The position numbers and the translations under genes are program-made. DNA of 64,000 nt from Salegentibacter salarius. Lineage in GTDB: Bacteria; Bacteroidota; Bacteroidia; Flavobacteriales; Flavobacteriaceae. The notes under the pieces are model-generated. The model made no database searches. It was not told the origin of the DNA and saw only the letters and a list, made by a program, of their open reading frames with translations. Location: NCBI RefSeq assembly GCF_900168265.1, contig NZ_FVZF01000010.1, positions 49,180 to 113,179 on the forward strand, in the 5' to 3' direction. Positions 53,658-62,565 of this stretch are shown piece after piece (positions within the stretch are counted from its first letter, which is position 1; each line of letters begins with the position of its first letter).

Positions 53658-54869
53658 ATGCTGCGTTTAGATTTAAAAGCTCATCAAAACATTGCCATCG
53701 CCTACTTTTTACTGGCAGCGCTGCTGGGAATCTTACTCCGGCTTTTTTATGTAACTCCCATTGCGGCGAATTATAAATATATTATTCATGCGCATTCCCA
53801 TACCGCTTTGTTGGGCTGGGTATATCTTGCATTAACCGGAATTATTTATCGCTTACTTTTTCCAAATACAAAGTTTCCTAAAAAATACCTTTACATTTTC
53901 CTGGCCACCAACATTAGCTTGCTGGGCATGTTATTTAGTTTTCCTTTCCAGGGCTATGCGGTGGTTTCTATAATTTTTTCCACCCTTTTTTTGTTTTGCT
54001 CCTACCTTTATACCGGCTTTATTCTACGCAATACACCGGTCGAGCATAGGCACACCCAATATTTTAAACTAATAAAAGCTGCCTTATGGTATATGGTTTT
54101 TTCCAGCATTGGACCCTGGGCTTTGGGTGCGATTATGAGCACACTGGGCAAGGCTTCTATCTGGTATAAACTTTCTATCTATTTCTATCTTCATTTTCAA
54201 TATAATGCCTGGTTTTTATTAGCCATTTTAGGTATTGTATTTTATCTTTTTCAGAAATTAAGGTTGACATTCCAGCCTCGCGAGTTCAAGCGGTTTTTCT
54301 ACCTGTTAAACTCTGGCGTGATCTTAAGTTTTTTTCTTTCTACCTACTGGACCAATCCGCCCATAGTTTTCTATTTGCTGGGAGGACTTGGCGTTATTTT
54401 ATTGCTATTTGCTTTCTATCAACTTTTCGCATTTATCCTTCGGAATAAAAATCAATTGAAAGCCGGCTTGAGTCCATTCAATTATCAAATTCTAAAGATC
54501 GTAGGCATATTATTGGTTGGGAAGATCTTTATACAAAGCCTTACTGCGATTCCATATTTTGCCGACCTGGCCTTTGAAAACCTGGATTTCGTTATTGGCT
54601 ATTTACACTGGGTTTTTCTTGGTTTTGTTTCCCTGGCGCTATTCGGTTTTTTAAATTGGTTGAAATTGATCAAGCTTCCCAAAAAAGCATTTTACCTGTA
54701 CCTCAGCGGATTTCTAATTTCTGAAGCACTTATTTTTTACAAAGGCCTTGTGCTTTGGCTGGGACTTCCGTTTTTTAGCAGGTATTTCCTGATCCTGGTT
54801 TTGGTAAGTGCGCTAATTCCTATTGCTGTAGGATGGATTTTAGGCCTAAATTTGAGGAAAAATGATTAA
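53658..54869 (+). CDS. Multi-pass membrane protein related to heme-copper oxidase subunit I
   Basis: A 403-residue protein with about twelve hydrophobic helices. The region YIIHAHSHTALLGWVYLALTGIIYRLLFP has histidines where subunit I of heme-copper oxidases and NO reductases has a heme ligand, and YLHWVFLGFVSLALFGFLNW near the end resembles another helix of that family. It is shorter than NorB or CcoN and I cannot place all heme or metal ligands, so enzyme activity is unproven. Its place between RIC and a Crp/Fnr gene suggests a link to nitrogen-oxide metabolism. Confidence 0.6.
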   Translation: MLRLDLKAHQNIAIAYFLLAALLGILLRLFYVTPIAANYKYIIHAHSHTALLGWVYLALTGIIYRLLFPNTKFPKKYLYIFLATNISLLGMLFSFPFQGYAVVSIIFSTLFLFCSYLYTGFILRNTPVEHRHTQYFKLIKAALWYMVFSSIGPWALGAIMSTLGKASIWYKLSIYFYLHFQYNAWFLLAILGIVFYLFQKLRLTFQPREFKRFFYLLNSGVILSFFLSTYWTNPPIVFYLLGGLGVILLLFAFYQLFAFILRNKNQLKAGLSPFNYQILKIVGILLVGKIFIQSLTAIPYFADLAFENLDFVIGYLHWVFLGFVSLALFGFLNWLKLIKLPKKAFYLYLSGFLISEALIFYKGLVLWLGLPFFSRYFLILVLVSALIPIAVGWILGLNLRKND

Positions 54870-54894
54870 ATTCCTAATCATTCATTCTCAAAAG

Positions 54895-54940
54895 ATATGA
54901 CCGTCCTCATTTATAAACCCGGGAAATTTCATCAGGTTTG
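54895..54940 (+). promoter_or_regulatory. Weak Fnr-type palindrome and -7-like box before crp/fnr
   Basis: ATATGA-CCGTCC-TCATTT (54895-54912) keeps the ATGA-N6-TCAT core of the two perfect sites. Its centre is again exactly 33 nt before the centre of CAGGTTTG (54933-54940), which fits five of six fixed -7 positions. This predicts autoregulation of the Crp/Fnr gene. The repeat at 54941 would then lie in its leader. Confidence 0.5.
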
Positions 54941-55053
54941 TTTTACTCGATAATCGAGATTAAAATGCTGCGTCCCGAAGCATCGGGATGCCTCGAAATT
55001 AAATTATATTTTCCAATAATAATGCTTCATGTGCTTGCTCCGAAGTTGTTTAC
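54941..55053 (-). repeat. Family A dispersed repeat, long inverted copy
   Basis: In reverse orientation it reads ACTTCGGAGCAAGCACATG, GCATTATTATTGGAAAATAT, CATCCCGATGCTTCGGGACG and the perfect CTCGATTATCGAG. It matches the copies at 14261 and 24122 along its whole length. It fills the space between the -7-like box and the crp/fnr start. Confidence 0.85.
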
Positions 55054-55067
55054 TTTAAAAGAATAGG

Positions 55068-55664
55068 ATGATTGAAGAACATATTTTGTTGGATTTTGGA
55101 GCTTCTAAAGAAATCTACCATAAAGGAGATCAGCTTTTTGGAGAAGGAGAAATTGCGCTTAATTTCTTTCAAATTATTTCCGGGGAGATCAAGATGAATA
55201 ACTATAATGCCGATGGCAAAGAATTTATACAGGGTTTATTTGTAGACGGACAGAGTTTTGGCGAACCCCCTTTGCTGGCAGATGTAAAATATCCCGCAAA
55301 TGCCGAGGCTATAAAAACTTCAGAAGTATTAAAACTACCAAAACTCAACTTTTTAGAATTGCTCACCCAACATCCTGAAACGCATCTAAAACTCACCAGA
55401 ACCCTGGCCAAAAGACTTTTTTATAAAGCGATTATGGTTTCTGAAATTTCCAGTCAGGATCCCGAACATCGAATTATCAGGATCCTGGATTACCTAAAAC
55501 GATACGTGCATCAAATTGAAGGGGAATTTAAATTTAAAGTAAACCTTACCCGCCAGCAAATAGCCGATCTAACCGGGCTACGGGTAGAAACGGTAATCAG
55601 GGCTATGAAAGGCCTTGAAAAGAAGGGTGAAATAAGAATAAAAAGCGGAAAAGTTTATCGTTAA
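55068..55664 (+). CDS. Crp/Fnr-family transcriptional regulator
   Basis: A 198-residue regulator with an N-terminal cyclic-nucleotide-binding-like beta-roll (about 15-115) and a C-terminal helix-turn-helix (VNLTRQQIADLTGLRVETVIRAMKGL, about 160-190). There are no N-terminal cysteines for an Fnr iron-sulfur cluster, so it may sense NO or redox state by another route, as Dnr/NnrR-type proteins do. It is convergent with the nos operon and the best candidate for the protein that binds the TTATGA-N6-TCATAA sites. That link is inference. Confidence 0.88.
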   Translation: MIEEHILLDFGASKEIYHKGDQLFGEGEIALNFFQIISGEIKMNNYNADGKEFIQGLFVDGQSFGEPPLLADVKYPANAEAIKTSEVLKLPKLNFLELLTQHPETHLKLTRTLAKRLFYKAIMVSEISSQDPEHRIIRILDYLKRYVHQIEGEFKFKVNLTRQQIADLTGLRVETVIRAMKGLEKKGEIRIKSGKVYR

Positions 55665-55995
55665 GCCCTTATTAGCTTCTTCATAATTTTTAAATATTAT
55701 AATACAATTTATTCTTATTTGCATTGCCCAAAAACGAAACAAAAAAGTCTAGGCTTACGAAACTTTATCTAAATTTTATCGTTCAATCCCTAAATTTCAG
55801 GAATTCTCCCGATAAAAATCGGGATCAAACAGCCTAAAATTTCACGGAATTTCACTTCAAATTTCACGATAAACTTTCGGTAGGCCGAAAAAACAACACT
55901 GCTGAAAATGAACCGAATCAATTTAAAGCTTTAGACACTCAATTTTAATAGGGCCTCACAGAACTACCCTATTTACAAAGCTATTGGATTCAGAT
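55665..55995. other. Convergent intergenic stretch after crp/fnr and nosY
   Basis: About 330 bases without a gene between two convergent genes. A perfect hairpin TCCCGAT-AAAA-ATCGGGA (55807-55824) is flanked by AT-rich sequence and may act as a terminator or be a short repeat. I see nothing else. Confidence 0.6.
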
Positions 55996-56778
55996 TTAAA
56001 AATCTTTTTTAGCTGAAATATATTTTATTCTCCAAACAGGAAGTATCACCCATAAGCTCAGCACTGCAATTGAGGTGAATGCTCCCAGGCCGGTTCCAAA
56101 AAACTGTTTGAATACTGCACCGGTATAACCCAACAGAGCAGAAATATCTAATTTCAGCAGAATGAGAATCCTGGAAAGATCTATAGGATTCAGCATACTT
56201 GCCACCAGGGAGAACTTATCCAGCGGATAATCCTGAAAGTAAACAAGGGAAAGTAAGAAGAGTCCGTCGTAAACCACGGCCAGGAATAACCAAAGCAAGA
56301 TTGCCAGGCCAAAACCTTTTATTTTATTCTCGTGAGATAAAGCGATATTAAAAGCCAAAGCGGTGAAAATAAAAGTGAGAAATACCCCCGAAACCAAAAG
56401 AGAAGCGAAATCCCAAATTGCCCCCGACTGAAATAAGCCGTAAATAATAAAGGGTAAACCCAATCCTAGAATAAGGCTGGCCGATAAAGAAATAGCAACC
56501 CCAAGGTATTGCCCGAAAAAAATAGAACTTCTTCTTACCGGTTGCGCCAGGAGTAGCTCTGTGAATTCCCGCGAATTATAAAAGTACATCACTCCAAAAA
56601 TGGTCCCAATAAGCGGCACCAGTATAATGATCACGTTCATTAAAGTAATTACCGCATTGGAAAGGTCGTTGTTTAAAAACAACAAGACTACTCCCAAAAG
56701 TAAGTAAAAAAAGAAGTAGACGTAACTCCAGAGGCTACGCGAAAGGTCGTAAAAACTATATTTTAATATTTTAAGCAT
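55996..56778 (-). CDS. nosY: NosY-like ABC permease of the nos operon
   Basis: A 260-residue membrane protein with six helices and the ABC-2-type permease layout, including NSREFTELLLAQPVRRSSIFFGQYLGV. It works with NosF (ATPase) and NosD in supplying or maturing the copper-sulfur centre of nitrous oxide reductase. Its start overlaps the end of nosF by 8 bases. It is the last gene of the operon. Confidence 0.9.
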   Translation of the reverse strand: MLKILKYSFYDLSRSLWSYVYFFFYLLLGVVLLFLNNDLSNAVITLMNVIIILVPLIGTIFGVMYFYNSREFTELLLAQPVRRSSIFFGQYLGVAISLSASLILGLGLPFIIYGLFQSGAIWDFASLLVSGVFLTFIFTALAFNIALSHENKIKGFGLAILLWLFLAVVYDGLFLLSLVYFQDYPLDKFSLVASMLNPIDLSRILILLKLDISALLGYTGAVFKQFFGTGLGAFTSIAVLSLWVILPVWRIKYISAKKDF

Positions 56779-57478
56779 GGTTCTCGGTTAAAATGTTGGC
56801 AATAGCATGTTCAAAATCCTTTTCGCCTGTAGAAGTTTTAAGCTCCTCTACCGTTCCGTTGAAATAGATTTGACCTTCCAGCAGAAATACGATCCTGTCT
56901 GATATTTCTTCAACAAAATTCATAATATGCGAAGTGATAAGAATGGTCTTCCCTTTCTCCTTTTCCCGCTGAATAAGCTTCCGCAGGCGAATAAGCGAAA
57001 CAGGATCCAGGCCCGAAGTTGGCTCATCAAGAATAATTAGCGGACTATCGAACATAAAACATAAAACCAGGTTAACCTTCTGTTTACTTCCTCCTGAAAG
57101 ATTACTAAGCTTTTTTTGCAGAAATGGCTCCAGTTTAAAAAGATCTATCAGCTCCTGATCGCGCGCTTCTTTATCACGAAGATCCTTGATCATATCAATA
57201 AGCTCCTGCACCTTTAAATTGCCGGGAAAATTGGCTATTTGCGGCAGGTAATCTATATTTTTTCGGTAATTCCAGTGTTTTTTCACCCTTTCCCCGTTAA
57301 CTTCAATTTCTCCATTTTGAGGCACTACCATCCCAAGGATACTTTTTATAAGCGTGGTCTTTCCGGAACCGTTTGGCCCCAATACCGCTATAATTCCGCT
57401 TTCAGGAGTTTTAAGGTTAAGTCCGTTTAGAACAACCAGCGGACCAAATTTTTTATGGAGATTTGTAATGTTTACCAT
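56771..57478 (-). CDS. nosF: NosF-like ABC ATPase of the nos operon
   Basis: A 235-residue ATPase with normal motifs: Walker A GPNGSGKTT (about residue 34-42), signature NLSGGSKQKV, Walker B LIILDEPTSGLDP and the H-loop ITSHIM. It pairs with NosY. It overlaps nosY by 8 bases and nosD by 7 bases, a tightly coupled arrangement. Confidence 0.93.
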   Translation of the reverse strand: MVNITNLHKKFGPLVVLNGLNLKTPESGIIAVLGPNGSGKTTLIKSILGMVVPQNGEIEVNGERVKKHWNYRKNIDYLPQIANFPGNLKVQELIDMIKDLRDKEARDQELIDLFKLEPFLQKKLSNLSGGSKQKVNLVLCFMFDSPLIILDEPTSGLDPVSLIRLRKLIQREKEKGKTILITSHIMNFVEEISDRIVFLLEGQIYFNGTVEELKTSTGEKDFEHAIANILTENHA

Positions 57479-58713
57479 TGGATTTTTTTCATTTGGGGTT
57501 GAGCATCAATAAGATCGGCCGGCGTAAAAATTGGAGAAACTTTCTCTGAAAAATCAAGCAGATCTATAAATGTACTTCTCAATAGTACGATCGCTTCCGG
57601 GGTTTTATTTACGAGATAGGAAAAAAGCGTCACCGGCCTAAAAGGTACATCCCCAATTCCATCTCTATTTAAATCATAACCGGAATAGCCGCTCCAGTAA
57701 TTATTGCTGAACTTATTGTTATTGAGTCTCCCGGTATAGGCTACATCAAAGGAATTGTATAAAAAATTATTGCGTTTAAAATTGTTATCATACACCGCAC
57801 CTCGTATTCTTATCGCGTAACCATTATTCCTAAAATCGTTTTCTATATAATCTATGCGATTCGTATTATCGGCGCTTATAGCGATAGTATTATCCTCAAA
57901 AATATTATTCCTTAATTCTGAATCATTTATTTCTTTTAGAAGAAGTCCGTAGGAAGCGCTCCCCCAGTTTTTCCTGAACTGGTTTTCCTGCATATCAATA
58001 AATTTGGAATACATCACGGCTACTCCGGCACCATTGTTTTCAAAAATATTGCCCTTATAGAGATCGTGGTCTGAAAACATAAAATGCAGACCATAACGTA
58101 GGTTATCTTTACATAGGTTATTGATGATCTCAGAATTATTTACAAACTCCAGGTAAATCCCATCCCTAAGGCCAATTACTTCGTTATTCTTTACAGTTAT
58201 TTCTTCAGACTTCCAGATATGTACACCGTTACCGGAAGTAGACTGGCTTTTAGCATTACTGGTAATAATATTTCCTGAAACGGTTCCTTCTGAAGATCTT
58301 TCCAAAAGAATACCAAAGAATACCTGATCCAGCCTGTTGTTCTTTACCTCAAAATTTTTAGAATTGGAAACCAGGATTCCCGTAAAGTCGTTGGTATGAC
58401 TTCTCCCTACATTAATGATCTTTAAGCCTTCAATAGAAAAATTTTCTGCTCTTATACTTATGGCAGTGCCTTGCATTTCGGCATCTATCACCGGAAACCC
58501 CTCGCCTATTATAGTAAGGGATTTATCGATAATGCTTATGTCGTGTTCTTTATAAGTCTCACTTTTAATCCTGAGAATATCACCATCTTCGGCCATATCT
58601 ACCGCGGCCTGAATAGTCTTCACCTCACAGGTTTTACAGACTTCTATCTCCTGAGCCTGAGAAACTACGGATGTTAGAGTGAGAAATAAGAAAAGAAAAA
58701 ACGACCTTAACAT
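57472..58713 (-). CDS. nosD: NosD periplasmic beta-helix copper-processing protein
   Basis: A 413-residue exported protein with a signal peptide of about 20 residues (ends SQAQ). Regular right-handed beta-helix repeats follow (recurring N-N-x-I/V-x-x-N, for example FEVKNNRLDQVFFGI and SEIINNLCKDNLRYGLHFMFSDHDLY). The block YGLHFMFSDHD is typical of NosD. It assists assembly of the copper-sulfide cluster in NosZ. It starts 4 bases after nosL and overlaps nosF by 7 bases. Confidence 0.95.
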   Translation of the reverse strand: MLRSFFLFLFLTLTSVVSQAQEIEVCKTCEVKTIQAAVDMAEDGDILRIKSETYKEHDISIIDKSLTIIGEGFPVIDAEMQGTAISIRAENFSIEGLKIINVGRSHTNDFTGILVSNSKNFEVKNNRLDQVFFGILLERSSEGTVSGNIITSNAKSQSTSGNGVHIWKSEEITVKNNEVIGLRDGIYLEFVNNSEIINNLCKDNLRYGLHFMFSDHDLYKGNIFENNGAGVAVMYSKFIDMQENQFRKNWGSASYGLLLKEINDSELRNNIFEDNTIAISADNTNRIDYIENDFRNNGYAIRIRGAVYDNNFKRNNFLYNSFDVAYTGRLNNNKFSNNYWSGYSGYDLNRDGIGDVPFRPVTLFSYLVNKTPEAIVLLRSTFIDLLDFSEKVSPIFTPADLIDAQPQMKKIQW

Positions 58714-58717
58714 AATA

Positions 58718-59158
58718 TCAATAGCTTGTTGTTAATGAATCATTTTCGAGAAAAATAGTCTTTAATTCCTGCCAGTTGAAGATGTCTCCAGATTCCGTAT
58801 TTACCACAGCACTTTTTTTCTTAAAAGCGGCAAGGTTGCCACCCATTGGAGATTTTATACTATCGTTTATCACGAAATTTGCTTCGTTCACACTTATCAT
58901 AGTTCCCGGCTGTTCAAAATTGGCAACCAGGTTTACGGGCATATTGTAATTATGCTGAAGCTGGTGGTTCACCATGCATTCTATAGCATCATATTTATAC
59001 TGCTTTCCTTTTCCACTTACAGCCTGCGCAGCATAAGCCTTACTCACAATAGTCATCTCGCAAAAATCGCAGTTATCCTTACCGTAGTCTATTGGTTGGG
59101 GTTCATTACTACAAGCAACAAATAGTACGAGTACAATTAGGTAAATTATCTTTTTCAT
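58718..59158 (-). CDS. nosL: NosL copper chaperone (lipoprotein)
   Basis: A 146-residue lipoprotein (lipobox FVAC, Cys16). The copper-binding motif CDFCEM (C30, C33, M35) and the later KYDAIECMVNHQL region with a further methionine are those of NosL. It delivers Cu(I) to NosZ. It is between an 11-base gap after the membrane protein gene and a 4-base gap before nosD. Confidence 0.95.
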   Translation of the reverse strand: MKKIIYLIVLVLFVACSNEPQPIDYGKDNCDFCEMTIVSKAYAAQAVSGKGKQYKYDAIECMVNHQLQHNYNMPVNLVANFEQPGTMISVNEANFVINDSIKSPMGGNLAAFKKKSAVVNTESGDIFNWQELKTIFLENDSLTTSY

Positions 59159-59169
59159 AGCTTTAATTT

Positions 59170-59787
59170 TTATTTAGCCATCGTTCCTTTTGCTTTCTTT
59201 CCAACCCACCAGGCAACTAAAGTTAGTAGCATTCCTATAAACATTAAATACGCTCCTGCCCTGGGATAAGAATGTGCGGTGAAATTCAAAATCTTCTGAG
59301 ATCCCAGCAAGGGCGGTTTGTAGCTCAAAGGATTACCTTCAGAATCGGTTAACTTCATAATGGCTTTGGGATCAAGGTCAGTTCCGTAATCTGAAAGCCA
59401 GTTATTGAAATCCATCATTCCCAGGATGCCTAAAACAGTCATTAAAATAAGCCAGCCTAAGAACCAGTTTGGGCCAATTACTTTAAAAAAGCCCAGTATA
59501 CCCAGGAGCGCACCAAGGGCAGCCATTCCTCCAATTACAAGGGGAAAAGTATTAAATTCCCACATTTCTGCCGGGGTAGGGATCTTCTTCATCCCAATAT
59601 AGTGGTTGATACCATCTATATTCTGAATATCAAATTCTTCTTCGCCCTGAATTCCACTAATATAAATATTCATCCCCAGGGGATCGGGATATTGTGGAGC
59701 TTCCAGCTGGATGTTCCAGAGTGGATAGATAAACAGACCGAGCAGTAAAGCTGAACCTATTACCATTAAAATTCCTGAGTTTTTCAT
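59170..59787 (-). CDS. Membrane protein of the nos operon
   Basis: About 205 residues from the ATG at 59787 (MKNSGILMVIGS), which I prefer to the upstream start at 59832 because the latter adds a charged segment in front of the first helix. Four membrane helices are visible (about 5-22, 77-97, 101-120 and 180-198), with a periplasmic loop containing YPDPLGMNIYISG. Genes of this kind sit between nosZ and nosL in Bacteroidota as I recall; the function is not known to me. An electron-transfer or NosZ-maturation role is likely by context. Confidence 0.75.
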   Translation of the reverse strand: MKNSGILMVIGSALLLGLFIYPLWNIQLEAPQYPDPLGMNIYISGIQGEEEFDIQNIDGINHYIGMKKIPTPAEMWEFNTFPLVIGGMAALGALLGILGFFKVIGPNWFLGWLILMTVLGILGMMDFNNWLSDYGTDLDPKAIMKLTDSEGNPLSYKPPLLGSQKILNFTAHSYPRAGAYLMFIGMLLTLVAWWVGKKAKGTMAK

Positions 59788-59877
59788 TGTTAAGGGGATT
59801 TTTAAAAGAAAGCGGGTAAATTTACCATCCACCCGCCTTTCTCAATCTAAAAAACAACCAGTTTTCAACTAAATAAA

Positions 59878-61845
59878 CTAATTAATCTCTTCATCATCCA
59901 AAGTCCATTTTAAAGGCACATTTGAATTCTGGCCGGATACTCTTACGTATCCCTGCATTTCCTGGTGAAGCGCTGAACAGAAGTCGGTACAGTAAAATGG
60001 CCAAACTCCTTCTTTTTTGGGCTCCCAGGTAATGGTTTTTGTTTGCCCGGGCATAATTAAGAGCTCAGAAGTATTTGCACCAATCATAGCGAAGCCGTGT
60101 GGTACATCAAAATCCTGCTCAAGGTTAGTAACGTGAAAGAATACCTTATCTCCTACTTTTATACCTTCAAGGTTATCTGGTGAGAAGTGACTTCTTACGG
60201 TAGTCATATACACGTGAACTTCATTGCCATCACGCTCCATTTTTGTTTCAGATTCACTGGTAGCAGCATATTCGTGTTCGTTCTCATCCAACCTGTAGAT
60301 TTTCTGAGATTTTGATTTAATCTTTTCGGCTGGAATACCTGCAGCGTAGTGAGGTTCTCCGTGAGTTGGAAAGTCTAAAAGAAGTTCCATTTTTTCTCCC
60401 GAAATATCATATAACTGTGCAGAGTGCTCTAATTCGGGTCCTGTTGGCAGGTAACGATCTTTGGTAATTTTGTTCATAGAGATCATATACTTTCCGTAAG
60501 GTTCTCTTGAATTTCCTCCGGGAATCATAAGGTGACCAACAGAATAGTAACTAGGCTGTCTATCTAGCACTTCCCAGGTTCCTAATTTCCATTTTACAAC
60601 TTCAGAAGAGATAAAGAAAGTAGTATAAGCATTTCCCTTTCCATCAAATTCGGTATGCAGTGGGCCTAATCCTCCTTCTTTCACAGTTCCTGCAAGCGTA
60701 GAATCGAAGTTTAAAATTGGAATACCATAAGCATCACCGTCAAAATCTTTATTCTCAATAGCCTTAAGCATTTTTGAGAAAGAGTGAACGGTTAGATCTG
60801 TTGAAAGTTTTCCGTTACCTACAATGTACTCTCCAGATGGATCTACATCACAACCGTGAGGAGATTTTGGAGTTGGCATAAAGTATACCGCTCCTTCTAC
60901 TTCTCTTGGATCTACGGTAAGCACTTTATTTTTCATAGTAGTGGTTGCAGCCTGGGTACTGTGGTCAAAAACATTGTGCGCATATTCAGCATCTATTTCT
61001 TCACCACCTCCATTTTTCACATATTCCTGGATCTTTTTCCAGTTTACAGCTGCAATAAAATCCTTATCATTTTGAGAAGCATTAACTTCCTGCATGGTGT
61101 GAGCTTCTTCGGTATTATAAGTAGTAAAGAAGAACCAACCGTGAGAATCTCCACGCCCGGGGTGTGAAAGATCGTAGTTGAATCCCGGCATTTTAAGCTG
61201 GAAATCAATGTTCATTCTACCATCTTCGCCAACAGCGATAAAGGTAAGAGGACCTTTAAAGTTCCCTTTCATTTGATCTATAGCCATATCCTCTTGTGGA
61301 TAAGGAACAGAGAAACGTGTACCTGCAACTACATATTCGGTGTTTTCGGTAATGAAAGAAGAAGAGTGGTTCCCTGCACTATGAGGGATCTCAATGATCT
61401 CTTCGGTTTCAAAAGTTTCAAGACTAATACGCGCTATCCTTGGCGTGTTATTCTCGTTGATAAATATCCAACGCCCATCAAGTTCTCCTTCTGTTTGAGA
61501 AATATCGGGATGGTGAGAATCTCCCCAGGGCACAAATCCGAAAGAAGTATTTAACATTGGTACTGTTTCCTCTGAATATCCATACCCATTAGTTGGAAAT
61601 TGCGAAAAAACAGGGATCTCTTTAAGCATTCTTCCTGAAGGTAAACCGTAAACCGTTAGGTTACCACTATATCCACCTGAAAGGAATGCATAATATTCAT
61701 CATGTTCTCCCGGCGCTACGTAAACACGTTCGGCCGCGTTAGAAGTGATGGCTCCTGATTTCTCACCAGAAGATCCATCATTGCCACATGATTGGATAAA
61801 TAGTCCCAGTACACCCAGAACTGCGATTTTAAAAATATTTTTCAT
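59878..61845 (-). CDS. nosZ: Nitrous oxide reductase, clade II (lipoprotein form)
   Basis: A 655-residue enzyme reducing N2O to N2 in the periplasm. The N-terminal part is the CuZ beta-propeller, with histidine motifs such as DSHHPD, GRGDSHGWFF, PKSPHGCDVDP, GPLHTEFDG and HGEPHYA. The C-terminal CuA domain ends FYCTDFCSALHQEM (C619, C623, H627, M630). Instead of a twin-arginine signal there is a Sec-type lipoprotein signal (IQSC, Cys20), a mark of clade II enzymes. Genes for a cytochrome c and a fasciclin protein lie upstream, and a membrane protein and nosLDFY downstream. Confidence 0.97.
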   Translation of the reverse strand: MKNIFKIAVLGVLGLFIQSCGNDGSSGEKSGAITSNAAERVYVAPGEHDEYYAFLSGGYSGNLTVYGLPSGRMLKEIPVFSQFPTNGYGYSEETVPMLNTSFGFVPWGDSHHPDISQTEGELDGRWIFINENNTPRIARISLETFETEEIIEIPHSAGNHSSSFITENTEYVVAGTRFSVPYPQEDMAIDQMKGNFKGPLTFIAVGEDGRMNIDFQLKMPGFNYDLSHPGRGDSHGWFFFTTYNTEEAHTMQEVNASQNDKDFIAAVNWKKIQEYVKNGGGEEIDAEYAHNVFDHSTQAATTTMKNKVLTVDPREVEGAVYFMPTPKSPHGCDVDPSGEYIVGNGKLSTDLTVHSFSKMLKAIENKDFDGDAYGIPILNFDSTLAGTVKEGGLGPLHTEFDGKGNAYTTFFISSEVVKWKLGTWEVLDRQPSYYSVGHLMIPGGNSREPYGKYMISMNKITKDRYLPTGPELEHSAQLYDISGEKMELLLDFPTHGEPHYAAGIPAEKIKSKSQKIYRLDENEHEYAATSESETKMERDGNEVHVYMTTVRSHFSPDNLEGIKVGDKVFFHVTNLEQDFDVPHGFAMIGANTSELLIMPGQTKTITWEPKKEGVWPFYCTDFCSALHQEMQGYVRVSGQNSNVPLKWTLDDEEIN

Positions 61846-61883
61846 TAGATTGGATTTTAATTTATTAATTGAAATTAGATTGA

Positions 61884-62480
61884 TTATTCTTTTGGTAAAA
61901 TGACGTCTTCAACTATATGCACCCATCCGTTACTTACTTTAACGGTACCTACAATTTTAGCTCCTCCAACAATAATGTCTTCTCCTTCCTTACTAACCGC
62001 TACATTTTCTCCTGAAGCCATATAAAGGCTACGCCCTTTTTCGATATTCTTCTCAAGCATATCTATGGGATAATTGCTGGGTGCCACATGATTTTTTAGG
62101 ATATAAGCCAGTTTAGATTTGTTTTCTGGTTTTAAAAGATCTTCAACGGTGCCCTCGGGCAGTTTCTCGAAAGCTGCATTTGTTGGCGCAAAAACCGTAA
62201 GCGGTCCAACATTAACAAGTGCATTTTCAACACCTGCTGCTTGTACTGCCGCTACCAAAGTGGTATGATCTTTAGAATCCATGGCTAAGCGCAAAGCGTT
62301 TGGATTTTCGCTATCGCCTTCTATAAAAGCCTGACCCTTATTTGAGCCCACATTATCTTCAGCTTCAGTAGTCGTGGCAGGAGTTTCACCTTCATCAGTT
62401 TTATTATCCTTACAGCCAATAAGCACAGTAGCACTTAAAAGCAGGATACACGTTAATAAAAAAGGGAGTTTTTTCATCAT
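61884..62480 (-). CDS. Fasciclin-domain lipoprotein of the nos operon
   Basis: A 198-residue lipoprotein (lipobox LIGC, Cys23) with one FAS1 domain (about 70-195): TVFAPTNAAFEKLPEGTVEDLLKPENKSKLAYILKNHVAPSN and the closing VHIVEDVILPKE. FAS1 proteins often mediate adhesion, but in Bacteroidota nos operons this one recurs before nosZ. Its role there is unknown. It lies 38 bases before nosZ and 85 bases after the cytochrome gene. Confidence 0.9.
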   Translation of the reverse strand: MMKKLPFLLTCILLLSATVLIGCKDNKTDEGETPATTTEAEDNVGSNKGQAFIEGDSENPNALRLAMDSKDHTTLVAAVQAAGVENALVNVGPLTVFAPTNAAFEKLPEGTVEDLLKPENKSKLAYILKNHVAPSNYPIDMLEKNIEKGRSLYMASGENVAVSKEGEDIIVGGAKIVGTVKVSNGWVHIVEDVILPKE

Positions 62481-62565
62481 TGGTTGGTTTAGTTAGGTTT
62501 TGTTTGTTTTCAGGCTAATTCGTTACAAACTTAGAGCGGAAAACTACAGTAAAATATGAGGGCTA

